Shown: positions 1 through 8,814, counted from the stretch's first letter. The stretch is DNA of 64,000 nucleotides from Streptomyces piniterrae (GCF_005048155.1 NZ_SUMB01000005.1:1-64000); one strand, 5' to 3'. Numbers and translations are program-made. The notes: generated by a model from the sequence alone, not told the origin.

Positions 1-93
1 ACGCCCGGTTACATTTCGAACCCGGAAGCTAAGCCTTTCAGCGCCGATGGTACTGCAGGGGGGACCCTGTGGGAGAGTAGGACGCCGCCGAAC
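1..93 (+). rRNA. rrf: 5S ribosomal RNA, 3' portion (5' end outside window)
   Basis: The first bases read as the body of an actinobacterial 5S rRNA: the segment CCCGGAAGCTAAGCCTTTCA and the 3' segment GGGAGAGTAGGACGCCGCCG are typical. Roughly the first 28 nucleotides are missing because the window begins inside the gene. The rest of the rRNA operon (16S, 23S) should lie immediately to the left. A strong terminator follows at 104-134. The exact 3' end (about 93) is estimated from the usual CCGAAC ending. Confidence 0.95.
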
Positions 94-103
94 AATTTTT
101 GGG

Positions 104-134
104 AAAGCCCCGCACCTTGGTGCGGGGCTTTTCT
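104..134 (+). terminator. Intrinsic terminator of the rRNA operon
   Basis: An 11-bp perfect stem (AAAGCCCCGCA paired with TGCGGGGCTTT) with a very short loop is followed by further T residues. It sits about ten bases after the 5S 3' end, as expected for a Rho-independent rrn terminator. Confidence 0.9.
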
Positions 135-312
135 GCGTTTAGGGCCACATGGGCAGGGGCCGGGAGCGCATTTGGCTGGTGTGCGGTCCGTATGAGGTCC
201 GTATGAGGGGATGTCAAGGCAAATCACCCGTTGGGGGGAACGCAACGACGGCGTTTACGGGTAAGGCCCTGGGGCGCGCCCAGCCGGGGCGCCTATATCT
301 CACGGAGGCTGT

Positions 313-732
313 ATGTACCACCGCAAGAGCAGAACTCTCATCGCGGCACTGCTGGCTGCCACGGCCGTTCTGGGCGGCGCCGGAACGGCCGTCGCAAGCT
401 CCGCCGACGGCGGCGACGATGTCAGCTCCGGGGCCATTCCCCAGGCCGTCGGCGAGCGTCAGAACGCGAACCCGCTCGGTCAGGGAGCCACGCAGTCGCA
501 GGGTGCGACGGAGTCGCGTGGCATGCAGGGCGGCAAGTCGGCGAAGAAGTCGGGCGGCGACAGCGGCGGCCAGGGGGCCGGGCTCCTGGGCAGCAACTTG
601 TTCGGTGGGGGTGGGATCCCCGGTGGTGGGAGTGGGATGCCCGGCGGCGGTGCCGGTGACTCGTCGATGGGCGGCGGAATGCCGACGGACGCGATGGTTT
701 CCCTGAGCCCGGGCCAGATGCCCAAGGGCTGA
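313..732 (+). CDS. Small secreted glycine-rich protein
   Basis: 139 residues. The N-terminus is a standard signal peptide: basic MYHRKSR, a hydrophobic Leu/Ala core, and an AVA-SS-type cleavage site near residue 28. The mature part is hydrophilic and becomes strongly glycine-rich, with GGGG, PGGGSG and MPGGG runs around residues 95-130, and it has no cysteines or catalytic motif. The start is supported by GGAGG a few bases before the ATG. It ends 22 bp from the stop of the VirD4-like gene on the other strand, so the two are convergent. I do not recognise a family; a cell-surface or matrix role would be a guess from composition alone. Confidence 0.7.
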   Translation: MYHRKSRTLIAALLAATAVLGGAGTAVASSADGGDDVSSGAIPQAVGERQNANPLGQGATQSQGATESRGMQGGKSAKKSGGDSGGQGAGLLGSNLFGGGGIPGGGSGMPGGGAGDSSMGGGMPTDAMVSLSPGQMPKG

Positions 733-754
733 GCGGCCGGGACGGTGTGAGTCC

Positions 755-2398
755 TCAGGCCGGCAGAGCGCTGCTGGGCCAGCGGGCTCGGGCCTGCTCC
801 TGGGAGCGGACGGTCGCGAGGGTCAACAGGCCGCGCGTACCGCCCGTTTCGAGGAGCTCGGGGAGCGCGGGCAGCGGGGCCAGCGCCGCGATGTCGTCGA
901 GGACGAGGGTGAGTGGTGGGTCGAGCCGACCGTCAGATGACCGTTCGGCCATGCGGCGGCCGTGCTCGACCACGCTCGAGAGGAGTGCGGTGAGCAGGGG
1001 CATCGCACCCGGATTGGTACGCGGATCCTCGATGGACTCCCCGACCACGTAGAGCGTTCCCCCCTCGTCGATAAATGATTCGAGAATGAGCGAATCTGCT
1101 CGTAGCGGGGTGCAGGCATCGCGGATATGGATCGAGGAGAGGGCTGTCAGTGCGCGGCCTACCAACTCTTTGGCGATCTCGCGGCGTTCGGCGTGCGCGG
1201 TGAGCACGGACTCCAGCTCGCCTGCCTGGCCGGCGGATGCCTTGGTGCTGGTGCGCAGGATGCGTACGGGCTCCTGGGCGGCGCCGGTGGCGTGGGCCCA
1301 GCGGTGGAGCTGGCGGAACGGGCGGCCGTCCACCGCTGCGGCGTGCAGCCAGCAGCGGAGCAGGGTCTGGGCGGCGTCCGCGACGGCCGAGTCCAGGGCG
1401 CTGACGGGGCGTACGGGCGCCAGGAGGGCGGTGGCGCGGGCCGCGGCGGTGGTGATGTCCTCGCAGCCGGAGGTCGGTGACCAGCGGAGCCGGGCCGGGG
1501 TGTCGAGGCGGTGCGTGGGGTCGTAGGTCAGGAGTGGGCCGAGTTTGGCGCGGGCGTCCTTGGTCTCGGACCAGAGGGCGGGGTCTGTCGTGGCGACGAC
1601 CAGCGGGCCCTCGGCGGCGGTCGCGGCGGCGAGGGCGGCGGTGCGGGTGGTGGTGCGGTCGGGGCCGAACTCGATGCGGGGGAGCGGGGGGTGGGGCTGC
1701 GCGGCTAGGGGTGCCGCGGCTTGTGGGGGGCCCGCTTCGGACTCCGGCTGCCCGCCGGTGGGGGTGCCGCTGTGCCCACCCGTGCCGCCCTGCGGCACGC
1801 CTGCCCACAGCTTGGTAGGAGCGGGAGTTGGCGCGGCCGTGTCGGACGAGGCCGCGGCGGGGGGCGATGGTGCCACCGCCGCACCCTCGCCGGCCGTCTC
1901 CCGAGGCTCCTCGTGCGCTTCGCGGGCTGCCTCGCGCCGTGCTGCCCGTACCGCGCGGTACCGCGTGACCGTTCCCAGCGTGAAGATCGTCAGGACCAGC
2001 AGCACCATCAGCTGGCCGATCAGTATTCCCCAGAACAGGCCGTAGCCGGAGAGCTGTTCCTTGGGGGTGTCGGGCCAGGCGGCGGCCAGGTCGTGCGGGG
2101 CGGAGACGAGATGGCGCAGGGCCATGGGCGTGCCGGTGAAGGTGACGCGGTCGGGCCAGGCGCCGTGGGCGAGGAGGCCGGCCAGGCCGGTCGCCGTCCA
2201 CACCAGCAGGGTCAGGCCGAGGAGGAAGGCGAGCAGGCCGACGAGGAGGGAGTCGGGGATACCGCGCTCCCGGCCGCCGCGTCCGTCCCGCCCGTCCCGG
2301 CCGTCACGTTCCCCGTACCCGCCGTGTCCGTCCCGGCCGTCGCTCCGCCCCCGATCGAAGCGGCCGCGTCCGCCGTATCCGCCGTATCCGCGATTCAC
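755..2398 (-). CDS. VirD4/TraG-like protein with degenerate Walker A
   Basis: 547 residues from a GTG at 2398 that overlaps the stop of the VirB4-like gene by four bases (GTGA). Residues 1-46 are Gly/Arg/Asp-rich with RDGRDG repeats, followed by two membrane helices (about 51-71 and 119-140) and a Pro/Ala linker. From about residue 235 it follows a VirD4-type ATPase: DPALW and a YDPTHRLD-type segment, then Walker B LTLVLDD near 496-502. Where Walker A belongs (about 241-251) it reads FGPDRTTTRT, lacking the GxxGxGK lysine. Only about 45 residues follow Walker B, shorter than usual for VirD4. A coupling-protein relative unlikely to hydrolyse ATP is the inference. It is the last gene of the secretion-like operon. 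An alternative label for this family is 'type VI secretion protein'. Confidence 0.75.
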   Translation of the reverse strand: MNRGYGGYGGRGRFDRGRSDGRDGHGGYGERDGRDGRDGRGGRERGIPDSLLVGLLAFLLGLTLLVWTATGLAGLLAHGAWPDRVTFTGTPMALRHLVSAPHDLAAAWPDTPKEQLSGYGLFWGILIGQLMVLLVLTIFTLGTVTRYRAVRAARREAAREAHEEPRETAGEGAAVAPSPPAAASSDTAAPTPAPTKLWAGVPQGGTGGHSGTPTGGQPESEAGPPQAAAPLAAQPHPPLPRIEFGPDRTTTRTAALAAATAAEGPLVVATTDPALWSETKDARAKLGPLLTYDPTHRLDTPARLRWSPTSGCEDITTAAARATALLAPVRPVSALDSAVADAAQTLLRCWLHAAAVDGRPFRQLHRWAHATGAAQEPVRILRTSTKASAGQAGELESVLTAHAERREIAKELVGRALTALSSIHIRDACTPLRADSLILESFIDEGGTLYVVGESIEDPRTNPGAMPLLTALLSSVVEHGRRMAERSSDGRLDPPLTLVLDDIAALAPLPALPELLETGGTRGLLTLATVRSQEQARARWPSSALPA

Positions 2399-3879
2399 GC
2401 CACCGTCTCGCTCGACTCGTCCCTCAACTGCCGTTCCATCGCCATGGCTTCGGCGCGCGCCTCGGCCTCGGCGTCCGCCGCCCGCTCGATCGCGCGCGCC
2501 TCGTCCGACACCGTGGAGGACGCCTCGGTCATCGCCCGGTCGGTGTAGACCAGGGGGCGTTCGGCCTCGGTGATGAGGTGCTTGACGACCTGGACGTTGC
2601 CGTTGACGTCCCATACGGCGATGCCGGGGGTCAGGGTCGGGATGATCTCGACGGCCCAGCGGGGGAGTCCCAGGACGCGGCCGGTGGCGCGGGCCTCATC
2701 GGCTTTCTGGGCGTAGATCGTCCGGGTCGACGCCATTTTGAGGATCGCCGCGGCCTCGCGCGCGGCCGCGCCGTCGACCACGTCGCTGAGGTGGTGGACG
2801 ACGGCCACGAAGGACAGGCCGAGGCGGCGGCCGAACTTCAGCAGCCGCTGGAAGAGCTGGGCGACGAACGGGGAGTTGATGATGTGCCAGGCTTCCTCGA
2901 CCAGGAAGATGCGCTTCTTGCGGTCGGGGCGGATCCAGGTGTGTTCCAGCCAGACGCCGACGATCGCCATCAGGATCGGCATCGCGATCGAGTTGCGGTC
3001 GATGTGCGAGAGGTCGAAGACGATCAGCGGGGCGTCCAGGTCGATGCCGGCGCTGGTCGGGCCGTCGAACATGCCGCGCAGGTCACCGTCGACGAGGCGG
3101 TCCAGGACCAGTGCCACGTCCAGGCCCCAGGCCCGTACGTCGTCTATGTCGACGTTCATGGCCTCCGCCGCCTCGGGCTCCGGGTGGCGCAGTTGCTCGA
3201 CGATGTCGGTCAGCACGGGCTGCCGGGTGGTGAGGGAACCGTTCCCTCCGGTCCCGTCCGTCCCCTCGGCCCCCTCAGGGGTGCCGAATTCGTTGAGCAC
3301 CGTCGAGTGCGCGACCTTGAGGGCGAAGCCGGCGCGTTCGTCCAGGCCGTGGCCCATCGCGACCTCGATGATCGTACGGAGCAGGGCCAGCTGGCCGGTG
3401 GTGGTGATCGACGGGTCGAGGGGGTTGAGGCGGATGCCCCCGTTGAGGGCGGCGGTCGGGTCGAGGCGGATGGGGGTGATGCCCAGCTCCTCGGCGATGA
3501 GGTTCCATTCGCCGACGCCGTCCTCGCCCTGCGCGTCCAGCACCACCACCTGCCGGTCGCGGAACCTCAACTGCCGCAGGACGTACGTCTTCTCCAGGGC
3601 GGACTTGCCGTTGCCGGACTCGCCGAGGACCAACCAGTGGGGTGCGGGCAGCTGCTGTCCGTACAGCTGGAACGGGTCGTAGATATAGCCCTTGCCGCTG
3701 TAGACCTCGCGGCCGATGATCACGCCGGAGTCGCCGAGGCCGGGCGCCGCGGTGGGCAGATAGACCGCCTGGGCCTGGCCGGTGGAGGTGCGTACGGGCA
3801 GCCTTGTCGTCTCCACCTTCCCGAACAGGAAGCTGGTGAATGCGTCGGTGAGGGCACCGAGCGGGTCGAACATGGCCAT
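2395..3879 (-). CDS. VirB4-like ATPase
   Basis: 494 residues. Walker A is GESGNGKS at 86-93 and Walker B is the VirB4-type LVEEAWHI at about 326-333, where the two acidic residues precede AWH as in conjugative VirB4/TraC ATPases. The segment before Walker A (IYDPFQLYGQQLPAPHWLVL) is the usual VirB4 entry to the P-loop. The N-terminal domain of a full VirB4 is absent here and is probably supplied by the adjacent SCO6880-family gene. The protein would energise assembly of a membrane channel. It lies 42 bp after the SCO6880-family gene and overlaps the VirD4-like gene. ATG at 3879 is used; a second ATG two codons in is possible. Confidence 0.85.
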   Translation of the reverse strand: MAMFDPLGALTDAFTSFLFGKVETTRLPVRTSTGQAQAVYLPTAAPGLGDSGVIIGREVYSGKGYIYDPFQLYGQQLPAPHWLVLGESGNGKSALEKTYVLRQLRFRDRQVVVLDAQGEDGVGEWNLIAEELGITPIRLDPTAALNGGIRLNPLDPSITTTGQLALLRTIIEVAMGHGLDERAGFALKVAHSTVLNEFGTPEGAEGTDGTGGNGSLTTRQPVLTDIVEQLRHPEPEAAEAMNVDIDDVRAWGLDVALVLDRLVDGDLRGMFDGPTSAGIDLDAPLIVFDLSHIDRNSIAMPILMAIVGVWLEHTWIRPDRKKRIFLVEEAWHIINSPFVAQLFQRLLKFGRRLGLSFVAVVHHLSDVVDGAAAREAAAILKMASTRTIYAQKADEARATGRVLGLPRWAVEIIPTLTPGIAVWDVNGNVQVVKHLITEAERPLVYTDRAMTEASSTVSDEARAIERAADAEAEARAEAMAMERQLRDESSETVA

Positions 3880-3921
3880 GACGTACGCGCCTCCCAGGGG
3901 CGTTAGCGGCGTTCAGCGGCG

Positions 3922-5484
3922 TTAGCGGCGGATACCGGTCGCGAACGGCAGGGTGTTGACGAAGGCCCGGTGGTGCTCCCGGTCGCACCACTCCAGCTTG
4001 AGGTAGGACTTGCCGGCCGAGGCGCGGATGGTGCGCTTGTCGCGGGCGAGCGCCTCGGGGGAGCGGGCGGAGACCGTGATGTAGCCGACGAGGTTGACGC
4101 CGGCGGCGCCGGAGGCGAGGTCCTCGCCGCGCTGGTCGACGCGCCCGTGGTGGGCGACATCGCGCGGGTCCACGACCCGGTTCATCTTCGCGGCCCGGCT
4201 CGCCTCCGCGTCGTCGTTCGTCTTCTCCGTCAGCATCCGCTCGATGGCGATCTCGGTGGGTTCCAGGTCCATGCAGACCGCGACCGTACGAATCACGTCC
4301 GGGGTGTGCACCAGGAGCGGGGCGAGGAAGTTGACGCCCACCGGGGTGAGCGGCCACTCCTTGACCCAGGCGGTGGAGTGGCACCAGGGCGCGCGGGTCG
4401 TGGACTCGCGGGTCTTGGCCTGGAGGTACGTCGGCTCCATCGCGTCCAGCTCGGCCGGCCAGGCGTTGCGCTTGCTCATCGCCTGGATGTGGTCGATGGG
4501 GTGGTCAGGGTCGTACATGGAGTGCACGAGGGAGGCGAGGCGGGCCTGGCCGAGGGGCTGGCGTACCCGGATGTCGGCTTCGGCGAGCCGGGCGCAGATG
4601 TCGTTGAGCTCGCGGGCCATGACGACGGCGAGCCCGGCGTCCCGGTCCAGTTTCTGGCGGAGCAGGCCGGTGCGCTGGGTGTGCGCGGCGCGCGCCATGG
4701 TGGTGGCCTCTGCGGCCAGTTCGCGGGTGTAGTGCATGCACGCGACGAGATAGGCGCGGTGCTGCTCGGAGGACGTGGAGACCATCGACTGGAGCTGGTC
4801 GTAGGAGTCCTTGAGCCAGCGGGGGGCCTGGGTGTCGCCGCGCTGGGCGACGTCCTTGGCGTGGGCGTCCGGGTCGGCCGGGAGCGTACGCGCCAGGATC
4901 TGCAGACGAGTCACGAAGCCGTCCCCGTTGGCCACGTGCTTGAGCAGCGTGCCGAAGCGGTCGACCAGGGCCTCCTGGTCCTCGCTGTCGCGCAGGCCGA
5001 CGCCGGGGCCCTCGATCTCGATGGCCGCAGTGACGGTTTTGCGGTCGGCGTGCAGGAGGACGGCGATCTCGTCCGGACCGAACGGGGCGGCCAGCCAGTT
5101 GATCCGGCCGATGCCGGGCGGCGGGCCGATCTCGACCTCCCGGCCGTCGAGCCGGGTGCCCGCCTCGACGGCGCCGGAGCGGTAGGCGGTGCCGCGCCGG
5201 ACCGTACGGCGGTAGCTGCGGTTGATCTCGAACCACTTGTAGAACGTGCGGCCCTTGTACGGGACGTAGACGGCGGCGAGCCCCAGCATCGGGAAGCCGG
5301 TGAGGGTCGCGATCCGCAGCGGGAGGACGGGCACCAGCAGGCCGCACATCATGCCGAGGAACGCGCCCGCGATGATCATCGCGATCTCGCCGGTCTCGCG
5401 GTTCTTGCCGACGATCGCGTTGGGCCGGGCACGGCCGATCAGATATGTGCGACGGGGCGCGATCGGGTGGGACTGCGTACTCAC
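3922..5484 (-). CDS. SCO6880-family protein (VirB3/PrgI-like helices plus VirB4 N-terminal-like domain)
   Basis: 520 residues. Two adjacent membrane helices (about 34-53 and 57-76) near the N-terminus resemble the two-helix PrgI/VirB3 component. The long soluble remainder has the feel of the N-terminal domain of VirB4 (DPDAHAKDV, YDPDHPIDH, LTPVGVNFLAPLLVHTPDVI) but carries no P-loop. I recognise it as the family annotated SCO6880 in Streptomyces. With the next gene it probably makes a split VirB3-VirB4. ATG at 5484 overlaps the stop of the upstream membrane gene by four bases (ATGA), implying translational coupling. Three tandem decamers (GCGTTAGCGG-like, 3901-3930) run over its stop codon. 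Confidence 0.8.
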   Translation of the reverse strand: MSTQSHPIAPRRTYLIGRARPNAIVGKNRETGEIAMIIAGAFLGMMCGLLVPVLPLRIATLTGFPMLGLAAVYVPYKGRTFYKWFEINRSYRRTVRRGTAYRSGAVEAGTRLDGREVEIGPPPGIGRINWLAAPFGPDEIAVLLHADRKTVTAAIEIEGPGVGLRDSEDQEALVDRFGTLLKHVANGDGFVTRLQILARTLPADPDAHAKDVAQRGDTQAPRWLKDSYDQLQSMVSTSSEQHRAYLVACMHYTRELAAEATTMARAAHTQRTGLLRQKLDRDAGLAVVMARELNDICARLAEADIRVRQPLGQARLASLVHSMYDPDHPIDHIQAMSKRNAWPAELDAMEPTYLQAKTRESTTRAPWCHSTAWVKEWPLTPVGVNFLAPLLVHTPDVIRTVAVCMDLEPTEIAIERMLTEKTNDDAEASRAAKMNRVVDPRDVAHHGRVDQRGEDLASGAAGVNLVGYITVSARSPEALARDKRTIRASAGKSYLKLEWCDREHHRAFVNTLPFATGIRR

Positions 5485-6794
5485 CGCCCATCACCTCCTG
5501 CTGTCTTGCCGGTGCGGGCGCCGCTGCCGGAATCGGGGCTCGTACGGGGAGCGGGGGTGGTGGGGGTGGAACGGCCGCCGCTGGTGCGGGTGCTGTGCGC
5601 GGCGACGCCGCCGGAGACGGAGTCGGCGGGCCGGGACTGGCCGCCCTGCGCCTGGCTGCCGCCGCCGTCGCCGCCGGAGTTGCGGGAGCTGTGGGTCTTG
5701 ATGCCCTGGGAGACGAGGGCGGCCGGGGAACTGATGACGGCGGCCGCCTTGTTCTCCGCACTCTGCATGATGCGGTTGTTGCGGGAGTTGGCGATCTCGT
5801 CGCCGAAGCCGGGGACGAAGCGGTAGATCATGGCGCTGGCGAAGATGGCCAGGATGATGATGGCGAGCCCGGACACGACGGCGGAGAACGCGTTGGGGCC
5901 GTCCTCCGAGGAGAGCGCGCCGGCGATGCCCAGCACGATCACGATGACGGGCTTCACCATGATCACCGCGATCATGATGCCCGCCCAGCGGCGGACGTGC
6001 CCCCACATGTTCTTGTCGACCAGCCCCGCGTAGACGACGGTCCCGAGGAGCGCGCCGACGTACAGCAGCGCCGCCCGGATCACCAGCTCCAGCCACAGCA
6101 CACCGGAGGCGAGGATGGACACCAGCGACACCACGATCAGCATGATCGGCCCGCCGCCGATGTCGGTGCCCTTGGTGAGCGCCTGCGAGAACGCGCCGAA
6201 GAACGTGTCGGTCTGCGCCCCCGTCCCCCTGGCGATGACCTCGGTGACGCCGTCGGTCGCCGAGACGATGGTGTAGAGGATCAGCGGCGTGAACGCGGAC
6301 GCGAGGACGGTCAGCCAGAGGAACCCGACCGCCTCACCGATCGCCTCGGTGAGGCGTACACCGCGCACGGCCCGCTTGGCGACGGCGAGCAGCCAGAGCA
6401 CCAGCGTCAGGATCGTCGAGGCCGCGAAGACGACGGCGTACTGGCGCAGGAAGTTGCTGTTGGTGAAGTCGACCTGAGAGGTGGACTTCACGGCGTCGGA
6501 AAGCTTGGTGACGATCCAGGCGGCGGCTTTGGCACAGCCCTTGGCGAGCGATTCGAGGGGGTCGAGGGGGTTGTTGTCGAGGGGGTTGGAGGGGGGGAGT
6601 TTGGGGGAGTCGGCTTTGTCGCCGTCTTGGCAGTAGTCCTTGGCGGGGCCGACGATCAGATCGCACTTGTCCTTGGGGGACGGACTGGGCTTGGGGGCGC
6701 CCATCGCGCGGGTGGCTAGCAGGAACACGGTGGTTTGCACGGCCGTCACCGCGGCTGTGATCGTAAGGGCGCGCCTCCGTTGATTACCGCGCAT
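5481..6794 (-). CDS. VirB6/TrbL-like polytopic membrane protein
   Basis: 437 residues. A signal-like helix (about 9-31) is followed by a short extracytoplasmic Pro/Asp-rich segment with two cysteines, then about six strongly hydrophobic helices between residues 130 and 350, including LTLVLWLLAVAKRAVRG and MIAVIMVKPVIVIVLGI. The last 100 residues are polar, Ser/Gly-rich and cytoplasmic-looking. This is the layout of the VirB6/TrbL channel subunit of Gram-positive T4SSs. The start at 6794 is chosen because GGAGGG lies seven bases before it; the ATG at 6818 has no such site. It overlaps the preceding gene by 11 bp and the next by 4, so the operon is tightly coupled. Confidence 0.8.
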   Translation of the reverse strand: MRGNQRRRALTITAAVTAVQTTVFLLATRAMGAPKPSPSPKDKCDLIVGPAKDYCQDGDKADSPKLPPSNPLDNNPLDPLESLAKGCAKAAAWIVTKLSDAVKSTSQVDFTNSNFLRQYAVVFAASTILTLVLWLLAVAKRAVRGVRLTEAIGEAVGFLWLTVLASAFTPLILYTIVSATDGVTEVIARGTGAQTDTFFGAFSQALTKGTDIGGGPIMLIVVSLVSILASGVLWLELVIRAALLYVGALLGTVVYAGLVDKNMWGHVRRWAGIMIAVIMVKPVIVIVLGIAGALSSEDGPNAFSAVVSGLAIIILAIFASAMIYRFVPGFGDEIANSRNNRIMQSAENKAAAVISSPAALVSQGIKTHSSRNSGGDGGGSQAQGGQSRPADSVSGGVAAHSTRTSGGRSTPTTPAPRTSPDSGSGARTGKTAGGDGR

Positions 6795-7632
6795 ACGTGA
6801 ACCCTCCGTACTGTTCAACCGCTTCGGCGATCTGGTCTGCGCCGGACGTCTTGTTGTCCCCGTTGACCGGGGCAGGTCCGTCCTGCTGTGAGAAGCCGTC
6901 TACCTTCCAGTCGCCGTCTGCCCACTTCAGCTGGAGACGCATGGTGAACCAGTCACTGGTCACCGGGGCCGTCGACTTCGCGCCGGCCGTGCCGAAGAGG
7001 CCCGTGCACCACACTTCGAGGCTCGCGGTGTCACCGGAGAGCTTGACGAGTTTGGTGCCCACGGGGACGGTGCGCGAGATGTAGGTCATGCCCTGAGCTG
7101 CGTCGCCGTGCGCGTCGAGGCCGAGCTTCTTGAGGAACCCGGTGGAGTACGCCCCGTCGAGCTTGCCCTGCATCTCGTCGACCTTGTCCGGTGCGAAGAC
7201 TTTCTCGACGATTGCGTGGCGCTCGTCGGGCTTCAGGATGTTGGCGGAAACCAACGCCACCGCGTAATTCGCCGCCGCCGACTGCGCCCCCTGCTCCGTC
7301 TTCGCGAAGCCCGAAGCGATGCCGCCCGTCTTGCCGTTGACCGGCTTGGTGCCCGTAGGGGCCGTCGGCTGGGCGTCCGCGTCCTTCGCGGAACCGCTCG
7401 ACGCCGAGTCGCCGCCGCCGCCCCCGCCCTGGTTGGCGAACGCTATGGCCGCTATCAGCAGCACCACCACGCCCACGATCGTGACGAGGTTCCGGCTCGA
7501 CATGCCGGTTCTGGACCGCCGTCCCGATCCGTAGACATCGCCCTCGCCGTCGGGCAGTCTCGTACGCGTCTGGCCCGTCCCGTGGCCGCGACGGCCCTCG
7601 CCGCCGTAGCCGCCATCGTCGTTGAGACTCAT
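6784..7632 (-). CDS. Conjugal transfer protein, TcpC/VirB8-like
   Basis: 282 residues. A 45-residue Gly/Arg-rich cytoplasmic tail is followed by a single membrane helix (NLVTIVGVVVLLIAAIAFA, 48-66), a Gly/Ser linker and a soluble extracytoplasmic domain of about 190 residues. That domain has alternating beta-strand character (VPVGTKLVKL, TASLEVWCTGLFG, WFTMRLQLKWADGDWKVDGF), as in TcpC/VirB8 folds. Single-pass topology and position between the VirB2-like and VirB6-like genes match other Gram-positive T4SSs. The assignment rests on topology, fold pattern and context, not on a catalytic motif. Confidence 0.75.
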   Translation of the reverse strand: MSLNDDGGYGGEGRRGHGTGQTRTRLPDGEGDVYGSGRRSRTGMSSRNLVTIVGVVVLLIAAIAFANQGGGGGGDSASSGSAKDADAQPTAPTGTKPVNGKTGGIASGFAKTEQGAQSAAANYAVALVSANILKPDERHAIVEKVFAPDKVDEMQGKLDGAYSTGFLKKLGLDAHGDAAQGMTYISRTVPVGTKLVKLSGDTASLEVWCTGLFGTAGAKSTAPVTSDWFTMRLQLKWADGDWKVDGFSQQDGPAPVNGDNKTSGADQIAEAVEQYGGFTYAR

Positions 7633-8118
7633 CGCCCCTGTGCCCCCTCTGCCGGCATCGCCGTCTCTGCCGTTGTTGTGCCGCCCTCATATGACCGTAG
7701 CCGCGCGGGCGGCGGCACGGGCGCAGTGGTACCAGTACATCTCACGGTGACGGGTCCTCAGATGCTGAACAACGGCGGCGAATGGGGGACTTTGGGTTGT
7801 TTGTGCCCATCGTCTGCTCCCGCATCCGCCGCAGCCTTCTTCTCTCCGGATCCACCTGTCCCCATCCGGCGCCCGGCCCAACCGGTGTGCTGGTCGTGGG
7901 CATGACGGAGGCATGGCGAAGGGCCTGTCGGGCCGGGTGAGCGGGCGTCAGCATGGGGCCTCGGCAGGGAGGTGCGGCATGTGGGGGGATGAATGGAGGC
8001 ACGGCACGGTGGAGGGGTGGCGGGCAGGGGGCGCATGGGGGGCGACGCCGGGACGGACGGATGCGTGGGTGCGCGGTCCGGCGGGTCTGGCGGGCTCGGC
8101 GGTAGGGTCGGCGGCGGG
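7633..8118. other. 486-bp interval inside the secretion-like locus, no supported gene
   Basis: This interval separates the TcpC-like gene from the small VirB2-like gene on the same strand. Several open frames cross it, but all are Arg/Pro/His-rich artefacts of GC-rich DNA and none has a convincing ribosome site. It may hold the promoter of the 7632-755 operon. I see no clear terminator or operator. Confidence 0.5.
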
Positions 8119-8430
8119 CTAGACCGCCATCCCGTAGACGATCGTGAACAGCGTCCCGAGCGAGCCGATGATGAAGACGCCGGTCAGGCCGGCCACGATC
8201 AGGCCCTTGCCCTGTTCGGCGCTGAACGTGTCGCGCAGCGCGGTGGCGCCGATACGTTGCTTGGCCGCGCCCCAGATCGCGATGCCGAGGCACAGCAGGA
8301 TCGCGATCGCCATGACCACTTCGATCATCACGCGGGCTTCGGTGCCCAGGCTCCCGAACGGCCCCCAGCTCGGGGCGATTCCACCGATGATGGTGGTGAT
8401 ATCGCCTTTGTCGGGTGCAGCAAGGAACAT
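8119..8430 (-). CDS. Small two-helix membrane protein, VirB2/TrbC-like candidate
   Basis: 103 residues from ATG 8430, with GGTGAG seven bases upstream. There is a short polar N-terminus, a first helix around 33-55 (VMIEVVMAIAILLCLGIAIWG), a basic cytoplasmic loop (KQRIGATALRDTF) and a second helix around 79-100. Size, topology and position at the head of the T4SS-like gene row fit a VirB2/TrbC pilin-type or channel-lining subunit, but no diagnostic residue is visible. A longer form starting at GTG 8442 is possible. It is separated from the rest of the operon by 486 bp, so it may have its own promoter. Confidence 0.65.
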   Translation of the reverse strand: MFLAAPDKGDITTIIGGIAPSWGPFGSLGTEARVMIEVVMAIAILLCLGIAIWGAAKQRIGATALRDTFSAEQGKGLIVAGLTGVFIIGSLGTLFTIVYGMAV

Positions 8431-8598
8431 GTGTGAACTCACCGCCTTGTGTGGGTAGTTGTGTCCCGCGCCCCGCGGCACAGGTCAGCTTCTATCTTCG
8501 CCGACGAAGACGTCCTTCGGATGTCGACTTGGCGGCTTTCTTTCGGTCTCACCGTGTGTATCACGGCCGATAACGCTGAGCAATGAGCGTTTGGGCTG

Positions 8599-8805
8599 CT
8601 AGAGCCCGGCGAAGTGGTCGAACTCGCCTGCCTTCACGCCGAGTACGAACGCGTCCCACTTGCGGCGGGTGGTGGTGATGACGTTGTCCGGCTCGGTGTT
8701 CGTGCGGAGGTAGACGGGGTCGTTGTCCTCGTCGCCGCCGAAAGCGATCTCGATGTATTCGGCGGCGGACGGGTCGTCGGTTGCCTTGATCCAGTCGAGG
8801 GGCAT
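8599..8805 (-). CDS. DUF397 domain protein
   Basis: 68 residues. It has the DUF397 pattern of N-terminal W, a central D-x-V-Y-LR strand pair and the ending KWDAFVLGVKAGEFDHF. In Streptomyces such proteins are encoded next to WhiJ/Scr1-type XRE regulators and act as their small partners. It is very acidic, with an EDND stretch. It is the last gene of a three-gene row (regulator, DUF397, DUF397), nine bases after the stop of its paralogue. Confidence 0.85.
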   Translation of the reverse strand: MPLDWIKATDDPSAAEYIEIAFGGDEDNDPVYLRTNTEPDNVITTTRRKWDAFVLGVKAGEFDHFAGL

Positions 8806-8814
8806 GGGGGTTCC

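Noticed and set aside
3901..3930. Three tandem decamers at the 3' end of the SCO6880-family gene as a regulatory site
   Set aside because: They coincide with the stop codon and a 42-bp gap inside an operon; simple replication slippage explains them better.
3970..5826. Plus-strand 618-codon frame inside the secretion-like operon
   Set aside because: Shadow of the SCO6880-family gene; its composition is Gly/Val/Asp/Arg repeats without motifs.
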